A stretch of 64,000 nucleotides of DNA from contig CBDUZW010000009.1 in NCBI GenBank assembly GCA_965371805.1, forward strand, positions 38,676 through 102,675. Reading direction: 5' to 3'. Each line of letters begins with the position of its first letter. Within the stretch, counting starts at the first letter, position 1. Below the pieces are notes generated by a model. It was given only the letters and a program-made list of their open reading frames with translations. It was not told the origin of the DNA and searched no databases. This DNA is from JAOZTV01 sp965371805 (GTDB taxonomy: Bacteria; Acidobacteriota; Aminicenantia; UBA2199). A program made the translations under genes and the position numbers. Shown one piece after another: positions 17,644 through 27,900 of this stretch.

Positions 17644-18585
17644 ATGATGTCGAAAAATACAGAGCGTCAAAACAACACAATACTTCACCTTGAGGATGTA
17701 TACAAAAGATATATAAACCAAAATAAAAAAGAATTCACAGTCTTAAATGATATTGATCTAAAAGTAAATTCAGGAGAATTTGTCTCTGTTATAGGACCAA
17801 GCGGATGCGGCAAATCAACCTTACTCAGATTAATTCTAGGATCTGAACAACCTTCAGATGGTACGGTTTTATTTAATAATAACAAAATAATCGGCCCGGA
17901 CAGAGATAGAGGAATTGTCTTTCAAAAATACTCACTCTTCCCTCACCTATCAATTCTTGACAATATTGCCTTTGGACTTGATGCTGAAAAATTTTCCATC
18001 CCCGGAAGAATATTTAATCCATTTTTATATTCAAAAAAAAAGAAAGCATTCAGGATTGAAGCTGGAGAATACCTGGAGCGAGTCGGGCTGAAAGATGATG
18101 GAGATAAATACCCTCACCAATTATCAGGCGGGATGAGACAGAGAGCAGCAATTGCTCAATCATTAATTATGAAACCAAAGATACTGCTGATGGATGAACC
18201 TTTTGGCGCATTAGATGACAGTACAAGACAGGACATGCAGTTATTTCTTCTTGAGCAATGGGAAAGAGAAAAAATGACAGTTTTTTTTGTAACTCACGAT
18301 CTTGAAGAGGCAATATTTCTTGGCTCAAGAATAATTGTTCTCTCTCAATATTATAGTACTGATAAATTAAGCAATGAAGGCTCAAAAATTGTATCTGATC
18401 TTAAAATATCTGATAAAACAACAAAACCAACTTCATTTAAATACACCGAAGAATGTTCAAAACTTATTAAAAAAGTAAGACATGAGGGACTGGATCCAAT
18501 GCACAGGCAACATATAAAAGAATTTGAATTAAATCATAAGGATTCATTTAGAACAGTTACCAAAGAAGAGTGGAAAAACAATTAG
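17644..18585 (+). CDS. ABC transporter ATP-binding protein, NitT/TauT (SsuB) type
   Basis: A 313-residue ATPase energising the importer. Motifs: Walker A GPSGCGKST from residue 51, Q-loop FQKYSLFPH, signature LSGGMRQR, Walker B ILLMDEPFGALDD, and switch His in FFVTHDLEEA. Several in-frame ATGs exist (17608, 17635, 17644, 17647); 17644 is chosen because it follows the permease stop by one base and has a GGATGA-like site, but this is uncertain. Compared with standard SsuB proteins (about 250 residues) it carries roughly 60 extra C-terminal residues, ending HKDSFRTVTKEEWKNN, perhaps a regulatory tail. It also has an insertion (SIPGRIFNPFLYSKKKKAF) between the Q-loop and the signature. Confidence 0.9.
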   Translation: MMSKNTERQNNTILHLEDVYKRYINQNKKEFTVLNDIDLKVNSGEFVSVIGPSGCGKSTLLRLILGSEQPSDGTVLFNNNKIIGPDRDRGIVFQKYSLFPHLSILDNIAFGLDAEKFSIPGRIFNPFLYSKKKKAFRIEAGEYLERVGLKDDGDKYPHQLSGGMRQRAAIAQSLIMKPKILLMDEPFGALDDSTRQDMQLFLLEQWEREKMTVFFVTHDLEEAIFLGSRIIVLSQYYSTDKLSNEGSKIVSDLKISDKTTKPTSFKYTEECSKLIKKVRHEGLDPMHRQHIKEFELNHKDSFRTVTKEEWKNN

Positions 18586-18643
18586 AGTCAATTTAATTTC
18601 AGTAATTTATATGGTGGATTAAATACGTAAGAAATTTGTATCA

Positions 18644-20788
18644 TTAAAATATTTTTATTTGATCTCTACCTTTATTCTTTGCTTCATATAATGCTTTATC
18701 AGCATTCTGTATTAATGTTTTAGCTGTCGTTGATCCTGTTGGAATTATAGATGATACACCGATACTGATCGAAACATATTTGTTTATATCAGAAGCAGTG
18801 TTATTAATTTTCAAAGCGTTAATTGAACGACACATCTTTTCAGCAATTTCTTCACCCTTTACCGGATCTATATCAATTAAAATCACCGAGAACTCTTCCC
18901 CTCCATATCTGGCAACCAGGTCACCTGCTCTCCTGGCATTTTTTTTTAGTGTTTGTGCAACTTTCCATAGACAATCATCGCCCTTCTGGTGTCCATAAGT
19001 ATCGTTATAACCTTTAAAGAAATCAAGGTCACACATCAGCAGAGTAATAGATTTTTTTTTTCTGCGTGCTATTAACCATTCCCTTTTTAAAAAAGTATCG
19101 AATTCCCTCCTATTGGCTACATTTGTGAGGCTGTCGATAGTGGCCAAACGGTTCAACTCTATGTTTGCTTTTTTAAGTTGTGATTCCAGTTTCTTCATCT
19201 CTGTCACATCGGTGGCAATAACCTGAAGACTTAAGAACCGCTTGTTATCATATATCGGTACCTCATTAATCAGGGTAATTCGCCTCTCGGAGTTTGCACC
19301 CTTGAAACAAAGATAATTTTTACCTTCGCATCCCTCTTCATCTAAACTATCGATAGGTAAATCGGAATTTTTCAAAAAAATAAAATCATTAATACTTCTG
19401 CCAATAATATCATCCTGCCCCAGGCCAATCATTCTCTCAAAACCTGAATTTACACTTAAAATCTTCCCGCTTCTATTAAGCGTGTATATAGCTTGCCTGG
19501 TATTTTGCAGGATCCCCTCATAAAATAGGTAAACCTGCTCTGAATTAGCTTTATTTTGTTTGAATTGCAGGGTTTGGAACCCAATAATACCTACCAGCGT
19601 TGTGAAGCTGATGAAAACGATAACTTCACCATAAGAATTAAATCCCATATAGTTTTGAGAAAAGGATAGAAATAAAATCATTATTACCGGGATTGATAAA
19701 AAATACATCCAGTCTTTTTTTATTACTAAAGGAATATACCCGCAGAGGAAGAGTAAAAAAAGAGGTTCCTGATTGAAAGAGAATCCCAATAACCAACCTA
19801 TAATGATAATAATAAAATATCGCAACTGCCAGCTTCTGTGTTTTACAGGTTTTCCTCTATAAAATTCATCAAAGAGGGAGACAAACATTATTCCCAATAA
19901 ACCCACGATATTTCCCAGTTGTAAAGATTCACCTTTGGATTGCATCAGTGAAATGAGCATTGCCAGACTGAGCAATATAAATATGATTCGTGAAATAATA
20001 GCAGTTGAAATGGTGTTTTGTATCCCAAGGAGTAAAAATTCTATATTTGAGGTTCTGAATATCAAAATTATTCCAAGGACAATGAAGACTAGAAGTAGCA
20101 ATAGAAAAGGGAGTAGATTAATAGTCCATGTATATCCAATTTTTTTAATATCAATTTCAACCTCAGTATCTGGATCAAAGGTAAATTGGATATTTCTTAT
20201 ATCATTCGTATTAAAGATACCATCATGAGAGATGTTGGGAGTTTGAAATTCAGATTTTTTAAAATTCTTTAGGTCAATTTTAAGGGTTTCCCACTTATTT
20301 TTAGGTGCCTTGATGGTTGTGGAAAACATCTCTCCTGTAAGATATAAATTTTTCCCGGGAGATCTATCCACAATATCTACCTGAATGTGAGGAAGAGTGC
20401 CTTTCTGTCTCCATTTTATATTCAGAATGGCATTATCCGGTACAGAGTGGCTCTGACTGATACCAAATCCACAGTATTCTTTTGAATTAACAATCAGTGC
20501 ATTCAAATATTTTGTGTCAGTCCCTTTATCTACCTTAATGTTGAGTCTCTCTGTATTTTGGTATGTATATATAAGTTCCGAATAATTCCATGGACCTGGT
20601 AAGGTGGAAGATAAATCAAGTAAGTTCAGGGATTGTTGGGTGAACGAAAAAAAAAGAAAATAGAGTGTCAATAAAAGACTCAATAGTGTTACAAAGATCA
20701 GCCCGATTCTTAAAATAAGAGCACTATTGTTATAGTCCTCAAGATTTTCTCTTGTTCCACCTGGCACTTTTACTATTTTCTCTTCCAT
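18644..20788 (-). CDS. Membrane sensor PAS-GGDEF diguanylate cyclase
   Basis: A 714-residue c-di-GMP synthase. A membrane segment at about 25-47 is followed by a periplasmic beta-rich domain (about 50-225) with carbohydrate-binding-like wording (WETLKIDLKNF, NIQFTFDPDTEVEIDIKKIGYTW). Next come six to seven hydrophobic segments (about 228-410), a PAS domain (TRQAIYTLNRSGKILSVNSGFERMIG, about 425-530), and GGDEF with active site RYGGEEF near 629. An inhibitory I-site RAGD lies just upstream, so product inhibition is expected. It points against the surrounding genes and separates the ABC importer from the AAA+ gene, so it may be an insertion into that cluster. Its signal is unknown; a sugar or glycan would fit the periplasmic domain. 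Confidence 0.9.
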   Translation of the reverse strand: MEEKIVKVPGGTRENLEDYNNSALILRIGLIFVTLLSLLLTLYFLFFSFTQQSLNLLDLSSTLPGPWNYSELIYTYQNTERLNIKVDKGTDTKYLNALIVNSKEYCGFGISQSHSVPDNAILNIKWRQKGTLPHIQVDIVDRSPGKNLYLTGEMFSTTIKAPKNKWETLKIDLKNFKKSEFQTPNISHDGIFNTNDIRNIQFTFDPDTEVEIDIKKIGYTWTINLLPFLLLLLVFIVLGIILIFRTSNIEFLLLGIQNTISTAIISRIIFILLSLAMLISLMQSKGESLQLGNIVGLLGIMFVSLFDEFYRGKPVKHRSWQLRYFIIIIIGWLLGFSFNQEPLFLLFLCGYIPLVIKKDWMYFLSIPVIMILFLSFSQNYMGFNSYGEVIVFISFTTLVGIIGFQTLQFKQNKANSEQVYLFYEGILQNTRQAIYTLNRSGKILSVNSGFERMIGLGQDDIIGRSINDFIFLKNSDLPIDSLDEEGCEGKNYLCFKGANSERRITLINEVPIYDNKRFLSLQVIATDVTEMKKLESQLKKANIELNRLATIDSLTNVANRREFDTFLKREWLIARRKKKSITLLMCDLDFFKGYNDTYGHQKGDDCLWKVAQTLKKNARRAGDLVARYGGEEFSVILIDIDPVKGEEIAEKMCRSINALKINNTASDINKYVSISIGVSSIIPTGSTTAKTLIQNADKALYEAKNKGRDQIKIF

Positions 20789-21027
20789 TTTTCAATATCC
20801 CTAAACAAAATGTTTTTAATATAAACACAAAAATAACTGATACTACAAGACTAAGAAAGATTGAAAATTAAAACTTCATAAGTCTCTCAGCACTGTTAAA
20901 CATTAACATATTGTAAATAAAAAATATACAAAATTTTGGAATATTTATTAATTTTTTATTATGGGCTAAATGACCTCTTTACTATATCTTTATCTATAAT
21001 TATTCCATTTAATAGTTCGCTCACTAT

Positions 21028-21055
21028 TTGACAATTATTTATTTTTAAGTAAAAT
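21028..21055 (+). promoter_or_regulatory. Promoter of the AAA+ ATPase gene
   Basis: TTGACA (21028-21033), a 16-base spacer and TAAAAT (21050-21055). Predicted transcription start is about 21062, which places the in-frame ATG at 21056 before the RNA start and supports translation from ATG 21083. Confidence 0.65.
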
Positions 21056-21082
21056 ATGATAATGAAAGAAGGTAATAAAACA

Positions 21083-22783
21083 ATGAGACCGGAGTTTTTA
21101 TCAAATATAAGTGATTCTTATTTTTTTAAACGAAAAAATATAATTACATTAACTGGTGATATTAACGGGCTTTTTTTTGACAATAAAAACAAAAGTCATA
21201 TTTCACTTGAACAAATTATTAATAGTGAATTAAAATCAAAATTTAATATTGTAAGATTAGACATTTCATCCGGTATTTCTTTTTATGATAAGGAAACAGA
21301 GGATGAAACAATAAGAATATGCGAGTCAACAGATGGTTACTATACCCCCAGCAAGAGGATTACAGCTCTAAAAAAAATGATCTCAGAATCCCGTCACCAC
21401 CCTCTATCCGCCCTTGTTCTTCTTTCAGGCATGGTAGAGGCCTTTGAAAGGGTTAGAAGGTTAGAATCAAATATTAAACCTTTATGTATTGTCATACAAT
21501 TTGCAGGTGCCATTTTTACTGCGGGTGATTATAGTCATCTTTCAGATATTGATAAACAATGCCTTATCTCATTTTTAGGTCTTACCAACAGTCCCCTGTT
21601 CAGAAACAGCCCTGAGCTTGTAATTCTTATAAACTCAGTTAGATCAGAAATAAACCAGAAAGTACTTGCATTACCACATGGGACACATATTGAGATAAAT
21701 CTTCCAAATTATGAAGAGAGAAAAAATTTCACAAATATTTTTATTAAAGAAAATAGAAAAACAGGTTTTGATGGCAAAAAGAGTGATTTTATTGAAGATA
21801 CAGCAGGTCTTTCAATAAATAATATAAAGGATATACTTGAAGTCTCTGCGAGAAGAGGAACGAATATAACAAAATCTGCAGTTGTAGATGAAGTCAATAC
21901 AATACTTCAGGCTCAGCTTGGAGATATAATACGAATAAAGAGACCATCTCACTCCTCTAAGGATATAGTTGGTTATAAGGAAACCGGGAAGATAATTACT
22001 GATGTTTTTGAAAGGTGCAATGATCCTGAAACTGCAATAGCCGCAATACTTGTCTCGGGCCCGAATGGTTCAGGAAAAACCTTTCAATTAGAAGCATTTG
22101 CTGCGGATTCAGGTAGAGTTGTAATAGAACTTGCAGGAATAAGAGGCTCATATTTTGGAGAAACAGATAAATTTTTTGAACTCTTAAGATGGCATATTTC
22201 TACTTATGGAAAAATCCTGATTCTTGTTGATGAAGCTCATACAGCTTTTGGCTCTGTCCATGCTTCACAGACACATCAGACTGAACAGAGACTTGCCGGA
22301 AACATTATAAAAATGATGGGAAATCCACAATATCTCGGAAAAGTGCTATGGGGATTAATGACCTCAAGGCCGGATGAAATTGATCCTGATATAAAGAGTC
22401 GTGCTCCTGTTCAGATACCTATATTTGACCTTGAAGGTGATGAAAGAAAAGCATTTGTAAGAGAGATGTTTAAGAGAAAAAAGATAATTTTAGAAGACGA
22501 AGCTCTCGATAAAATACTTAAAAAGACCGATTATTATTCTGCAAGAGATTATCGGAATTTTGTAGCAGAGGTACTGGCTATAAAGAAGAAGAATAATATT
22601 ACACCTCTTGAGGTTTTAAGTGGATGGCAGGCAAGTAAATCAATTAAGAGAGAGAGGCAGTTTCAGGAAATAATTGCTGCACTGCACTGTTCATACCCTA
22701 CTCTGTTACCTGAAAAATACAGAAATATATCGGATAATGAACTGATAAAAATATCAGAAGATATGAAAATGAAGTTGTTTTAA
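21083..22783 (+). CDS. AAA+ ATPase with tandem modules, first one degenerate
   Basis: A 566-residue cytoplasmic protein. ATG 21083 is chosen over in-frame ATGs at 21056 and 21062 because AAGAAGG lies ten bases upstream and the promoter at 21028-21055 excludes the earlier starts. The N-terminal half (1 to about 270) reads like an AAA+ module: strand PLCIVIQFAG, a sensor-like PELVILINSVRSEI, and a lid helix NYEERKNFTNIFIKE. It lacks a Walker A. The second module is complete: Walker A GPNGSGKT at 326-333, Walker B ILILVDEAH near 380, sensor GLMTSRPDEIDPDI and Arg finger KSRAPVQIP. It is followed two bases after its stop by acpS. The upstream gene order (PspA-like, ABC importer) suggests a remodeller working with the PspA-like protein, which is inference. 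Confidence 0.8.
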   Translation: MRPEFLSNISDSYFFKRKNIITLTGDINGLFFDNKNKSHISLEQIINSELKSKFNIVRLDISSGISFYDKETEDETIRICESTDGYYTPSKRITALKKMISESRHHPLSALVLLSGMVEAFERVRRLESNIKPLCIVIQFAGAIFTAGDYSHLSDIDKQCLISFLGLTNSPLFRNSPELVILINSVRSEINQKVLALPHGTHIEINLPNYEERKNFTNIFIKENRKTGFDGKKSDFIEDTAGLSINNIKDILEVSARRGTNITKSAVVDEVNTILQAQLGDIIRIKRPSHSSKDIVGYKETGKIITDVFERCNDPETAIAAILVSGPNGSGKTFQLEAFAADSGRVVIELAGIRGSYFGETDKFFELLRWHISTYGKILILVDEAHTAFGSVHASQTHQTEQRLAGNIIKMMGNPQYLGKVLWGLMTSRPDEIDPDIKSRAPVQIPIFDLEGDERKAFVREMFKRKKIILEDEALDKILKKTDYYSARDYRNFVAEVLAIKKKNNITPLEVLSGWQASKSIKRERQFQEIIAALHCSYPTLLPEKYRNISDNELIKISEDMKMKLF

Positions 22784-22784
22784 T

Positions 22785-23156
22785 ATGATTAAAGGAACTG
22801 GAGTTGATATAATAGAAATTGAACGGATAAGAAAGGCTATAAAAAAAGACAATAAATTTATAGACAGACTATTTACTAAGAATGAAATAGCGTATTGTGA
22901 ATCAAAAGCTAAGAAGGCCCAGCATTATGCTGCAAGATTTGCCTCAAAAGAGGCTTTCTTTAAAGCCCTGGGAACCGGCTGGCGTAATGGAATGAGTTGG
23001 ACAGATATAGAAATTAAAAATGACCCTTTAGGAAAACCGGAGATAGAACTCAAAGGAAAAACACAAACCTATTTTAAAAAAATGAAATATAAATCGATTA
23101 CCTTATCAATTTCCCACTCGAAAGAATATGCGGTCGGATTTGTTATTATTGAATAA
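22785..23156 (+). CDS. acpS: Holo-[acyl-carrier-protein] synthase
   Basis: A 123-residue 4'-phosphopantetheinyl transferase that moves phosphopantetheine from CoA to the serine of apo-ACP, activating fatty-acid synthesis. The family motifs are present and correctly spaced: GTGVDIIEI with Mg-binding Asp8, and ARFASKEAFFKALGTG with Glu56. The length is typical. It starts one base after the AAA+ stop, probably by translational coupling. Convergent with the Ig-domain gene ending at 23158, with only one base between the stops and no terminator visible. Confidence 0.93.
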   Translation: MIKGTGVDIIEIERIRKAIKKDNKFIDRLFTKNEIAYCESKAKKAQHYAARFASKEAFFKALGTGWRNGMSWTDIEIKNDPLGKPEIELKGKTQTYFKKMKYKSITLSISHSKEYAVGFVIIE

Positions 23157-23157
23157 A

Positions 23158-24003
23158 TTACCTCTCTACTTCTGACCCAGTCGCAGTATTAATTATAATA
23201 GAACCAATTGCTTCAGCGCCATCCGTGTCTACAACTTTGAACCTTATAGTTACTTCACCCGTAGACAAATTATCATCCTTTTGTTTAGGAGTACTTATAT
23301 CTTTTCTAAAATTTTCTTCTATATTTTCACTACTGCTAATAGGAGTAGAACGAGGACCGTTACCGGGACTGTCTATTTTCGGAGATAAGTCATTTAAATT
23401 TCTATACCAGTTAATTTCTCCTGTTGATATGTCAATAGTCATACCATCAAGCGGTTTTATAAGAGAATAAGTCAGTTTATCACCATCAATATCTACGGCA
23501 TTAATTGTATAAACAATATTTCCAAAATCATCTTTTACAGGTCTGGATCTATACTTGATAATGGGTGGTGCATTTTTTATTTTAATTGTCTCAGATTTCA
23601 TTGATTCATAGATTTCATCATTCTTTTCAGGAATAATAACACAGTAGATCTCGTCTCCTTTTTTTATAAATTCTGAGCTTAACGACATCTTATTATTTTC
23701 AATCTCATCTCCATTTACATTCCATTCGTAATCATAGGAAAATGATTTGCTTAGGGCCCAGGGTTTTTCAAATGGGCGGACTCTTACTAATCTGGATGGA
23801 ATTATATTATAAAATATTTTAACTTCCTTAATAACATCCCGTCTAAAGTTTATTTTTTTTACTTTTCTATTTTTTTTTACAATTGCAGCTTTTTTACCCG
23901 ATTTTTTTTCTATAATATCCGTTTTGTCTTTAAAAACGAATAATAATACTAAAATTATTGATACGGTTGCTATAACCAGAAACCCTAAATTTTTTTTTAT
24001 CAT
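23158..24003 (-). CDS. Membrane-anchored Ig-like (He_PIG/cadherin-type) domain protein
   Basis: A 281-residue protein with an N-terminal membrane anchor (GFLVIATVSIILVLLFVF) followed by a very basic stretch (KKSGKKAAIVKKNRKVKK). The periplasmic part has a first beta domain (about 50-140) and a second with the DxDGDxLTYSL…PLDGMTIDISTGEINW pattern of putative Ig/cadherin-like domains. The second domain is interrupted by a Ser/Pro/Asp-rich loop (about 205-245) before its last strands (VTIRFKVVDTDGAEAIGSI). GGAAGG lies five bases before the ATG. It is a paralogue of the lipoprotein at 24128-24976 but lies beyond that operon's terminator, so it may have its own promoter. Function unknown; an extracellular or pilus-associated role is possible from position. 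Confidence 0.75.
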   Translation of the reverse strand: MIKKNLGFLVIATVSIILVLLFVFKDKTDIIEKKSGKKAAIVKKNRKVKKINFRRDVIKEVKIFYNIIPSRLVRVRPFEKPWALSKSFSYDYEWNVNGDEIENNKMSLSSEFIKKGDEIYCVIIPEKNDEIYESMKSETIKIKNAPPIIKYRSRPVKDDFGNIVYTINAVDIDGDKLTYSLIKPLDGMTIDISTGEINWYRNLNDLSPKIDSPGNGPRSTPISSSENIEENFRKDISTPKQKDDNLSTGEVTIRFKVVDTDGAEAIGSIIINTATGSEVER

Positions 24004-24064
24004 ATTTACCTTCCCTGACCGTGACTTATTATTATTTAGTCAAATTTAATTTTCATACAAAAAA

Positions 24065-24087
24065 AAAGGGCGCAATCAGCGCCCTTT
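24065..24087 (-). terminator. Rho-independent terminator of the pilus operon
   Basis: A perfect nine-base stem (AAAGGGCGC / GCGCCCTTT) with loop AATCA, followed on the minus strand by a run of T. It lies after the lipoprotein gene and before the downstream Ig-domain gene. The plus-strand side also has TTTAATTTTT, so it may act both ways. Confidence 0.85.
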
Positions 24088-24127
24088 AATTTTTAAATTA
24101 CTAATAATATAAAATTTTTCTAATTTT

Positions 24128-24976
24128 TTAATTCGCTTTAACCCTCTCTTCCTTAAATCTTAGTTTAATCTCTCTACTGTCTTTTCCACCATCCGGATCT
24201 AATGCAATCATATTAAATGTATAAGTTGTTTTAGATGGTTTTTCTAAAAAATCAAAGGTAATTCTCCCCGTAAAGTTGTCTATACTCATACCTTCTGGGA
24301 TATCCCCTTCGAGTTCATAGGTTATTGAATCATTATCAATATCTTCAGCTACTAAATCATATGTATAGGTTTTAAAGCCACTCATTGTGAATGCAGGAAT
24401 ATTGACAAATTTAGGATTCGAATTTCCAATTTGAAGTAGATCCGTTCTTCGTTCTGCTATTATTTCTAAATCTTTAATAATCATAACTTTGACAGCAATA
24501 AAGTCTCCTTTCTTAAATTGATCTTTACTCAACATTTTTTTTGTGGAATTCCAGACAATTTGTGTTCCATTTTTAAAAAAATCATATATAACGGACTCAT
24601 CACCTGAAGGTCCGGGAATAATATTTGCAAAAATATTGATGTCTGAGAGTGTATTCGGTGATTTTGGTTCAAAATCAATTCTTTTTATCCGTCTTTTTGT
24701 ATCAAGCTCTTCATCAGGTACTTCATTAACATCTGCATCATCTTCTTTTTCATTATTAAATTCTAAATCCATATTGTTTTCAGTTTCTTCTGTATCAGAA
24801 AAATCAGATTCCAGAGATACTTCTGTATCATCCTGCACTTCTTCTTTCAATTTTTTTGTTTTTAACACTTTCTTTTTTACTATTTTTTTTTGAGGTTCAG
24901 GGGATCTGGTTTGATCCCCTGAACATCCATAAAACCCAAATATAAATAGTGTAATTATCAGTATTATATATTTCAC
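24128..24976 (-). CDS. Lipoprotein with C-terminal Ig-like domain, end of pilus operon
   Basis: The upstream GTG at 24988 overlaps the pilY1 stop, but GTG 24976 is preferred: GGAG sits six bases upstream, and translation yields a compact lipoprotein signal (KYIILIITLFIFGFYGC). The mature protein has a basic stretch (KKIVKKKVLKTKKLK), a long acidic linker rich in Asp/Glu (about 45-95), a beta domain, and a C-terminal He_PIG/cadherin-type domain (DIDNDSITYELEGDIPEGM, then NMIALDPDGG). It is paralogous to the protein at 23158-24003. Its coupling to pilY1 suggests an accessory of the pilus tip or a pilus-linked outer-membrane lipoprotein; no direct evidence of function. Confidence 0.78.
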   Translation of the reverse strand: MKYIILIITLFIFGFYGCSGDQTRSPEPQKKIVKKKVLKTKKLKEEVQDDTEVSLESDFSDTEETENNMDLEFNNEKEDDADVNEVPDEELDTKRRIKRIDFEPKSPNTLSDINIFANIIPGPSGDESVIYDFFKNGTQIVWNSTKKMLSKDQFKKGDFIAVKVMIIKDLEIIAERRTDLLQIGNSNPKFVNIPAFTMSGFKTYTYDLVAEDIDNDSITYELEGDIPEGMSIDNFTGRITFDFLEKPSKTTYTFNMIALDPDGGKDSREIKLRFKEERVKAN

Positions 24977-24987
24977 TCTACTCTCCA

Positions 24988-27900
24988 CTATCTTTTCTTT
25001 TCTTTCCAGAATATATATCTCCCCGTGTAGGGCAATGTTTTTGGAGGAGGAGCACTAGTACCTTCAGTACCACCAACAGAACCACCGCCCTTATATATTA
25101 CATATTCGGGTGGACCTGGTTCTTTGGGATTATAAATACCACCACCGGCAATCCTGCCACCGGTCTTTTTCAATGTCACCATAAAATCCGGACAACTTCC
25201 TATTCCTATATCATAATACTGCATATTTCCTTCATCCGGCGCGTCACAAGGATCTGCTATGACTCCAGAGGCTATGACAGGCGGTTGATATGTATTAAAA
25301 ATGATGTGTGGCTGGAAGTTTTTATCAGGTAGAATAATTGGTTTCGGATCAAAAAGCTTTTCTCTAATATTTGGAAACTTATAATAAAAACCCAGTTTTG
25401 TTGCTGATACAGCAACATCTGTTTCAGTTACACTCCAGGTTGAACCATCTTCGATTAATGGGGGGAGAGTTAATCCACTAGCAAGGTCTACAAGATTGGA
25501 CAGTGTTAAATTATAAACCCATTTTTCCATAAATGCGACCATTTTTCCTCTAGTCGGATTGGTCCTAGGTCTATCCCTGTCACCCGTACCAAAGGCAATC
25601 CATAAATTATAACAGGAATCAAAAGCAAGGGTTGGTTCAAGATATATCGGATCCCAGGTTTTTATTGAAACAACCTGTCCGGTTACAAAGGTACTATCTG
25701 ATGTTAATAAGACTTTAACTTTATTCCCCGTTATTTCATCTATTTTACCGGCTGAGTATGCCTTATCGCTATCCCTTATGGCAATAAGATTATAGTCTAT
25801 ATACATAACACTAAGAGGCGCATCTACTGTAATAACCGGAGTCTTTGGAATTGTATTATCAACAGCAGTTATAATTGCAGAGACAGTGCCAAAAGTTGTT
25901 TCATCAACAACACTATGTGTATACAGATTATAAACTCTCCAATTATCACGATCAAGATTCATTGTATCTATTTTAAATAGATGACCCGCCTTATTTCCAA
26001 AATAAATAGAATCGACAAAACCATTATTGTCCTTATCTACAACTGATAATGATGATGGAATAGAATAGTTAAAAAGTTCAGATTTTGTCAGATGTGTTTT
26101 TCTATCAGATTCAATTGCTGTTTCGAGGTATTGATAAGTCGCAACATCTTCTGCTCCATCGGCATTATTATATCCAATCTTCCAGATTAGTTCTCCAGTA
26201 GAGGCATCGACAATAAAAATAGCCTTTCCCCTTGAATCAGTTATATCCTCATCATTAAATGCAAATCCACCTGTAAATATGGCTACCCATTTATCTTCAA
26301 TTTTATCCGGATCAGCAATTTGTTTCATTCTCATCTTGACTATAAGCGGCTTTGAAAAACTCTGTCCACTATAAGTTTTTTTTACATCAGTTATAGTTGC
26401 AGTTACATCATCTTTGAATTTCCACAATAATTTAGGCTTTGTGCCAACATCACTTACATCCATCATATAATAAGCATTACCACCCCGCCTTAATCCAAAG
26501 CATAAGACACTTCGCCATTCCTTAGTACTCCCATTTTGATAGAAAATATCCTCAATATTTATCCTGCCATCAACCGTATATTCATGTTCTGTTGAATTAG
26601 CTATTCTTTTTACAGCAGGTAAAACTTCATCGGGGATAAATCCCCATATTTCTTCTCCTCCGTTTAATGGATGAGCATCTACCATATGGAGTATACCATT
26701 ATTGGTTCCAACATAAAGGACAGGGTCTCTTGTTTGTTTTGCATCATAGAATGCCTGATAACATTTCGACGGATCAGTTACACATTCAGTAGGATTAATA
26801 TTTCTTATATATTTCTTTCCAGAAATTGGTTTTCCAAGAAAAGAGACATCTGAGTGATATATATCACCAAATTCTTTCAAATACAGTTTAGTTTCAATAA
26901 TTGTTGCATCTGCAGCAGAAGTCGCCTCTTTAAAAAGTGACAAGCGTGTTGCATCTGTTTCATCACTTAAGGCTGTAAATGCTTTTATATCAGTTGCTAA
27001 CAGACCATCACCATCATAATAAAACAGATTTCTTGCAGTACTTCTATTTAACATTTTTACATATGCATCCCATTTTTGTGTTTCTGAAAGATTTAATACT
27101 CTTGTACAAATTTTTCCTGCTACTAAAGCATCTGCATCACATGCAGCTTTAGTGTCATACAATTCATCAAAAGTTATTCCATTCGGAATTAGATCCTTAT
27201 CATAGCCCCACTTTTCTTCGAGTTCTTTTGCAAGTAGATGCCCCTCCCAGACTGACTTAGATGTAGAAGGTAAAAAGTAACCAACATATGATATATTTAA
27301 ATTTTCAGTTGTGGTTGCAGCCGTTTTCTTAGGAGCAGTAATTGAAGAAAAAGCGAAATTTCTTAAAATTATCGTATTAATAATATTATCAAATGCATTG
27401 ATAAGATCATCAAAATTCGTTGCTGTATAATAAGCACCATCACCATTTAGAGCAGTTTCCTCTAATAATGGTAATTCTAACGCAAAACCAATAGTAAAAG
27501 TGTAGATATTCTGATCTCCGGGCCAGTCAGGAAATAAAACATCAGGAAACATATCCTGATTCCTTAAAAAATATGCCACGTCATCAAGATAATAATGACC
27601 AGTTGAATCCAAATCTCCCCAGCCATCTGCCGGACTCCAGGTACTCCAGCTAGTATATGCTGCAGTTCTCTGATAACTGGAACTAGGATCAGTAAAAATT
27701 GAACCATTAGTCGACCATCTCGAATCATCAAAAGTATCACCAGTCGGATTTCCATCTGTAATTAGAACGACATAATTCTTCTGGCACCAGTGCTCAACCG
27801 GAGATGTGTCAACATCAAAAGTACCATCTGTAACTATTTTATAATCCTTATCAACCCACCCATTGAGCTCATAGGCATCACTTCCAGGCTTATAATAACG

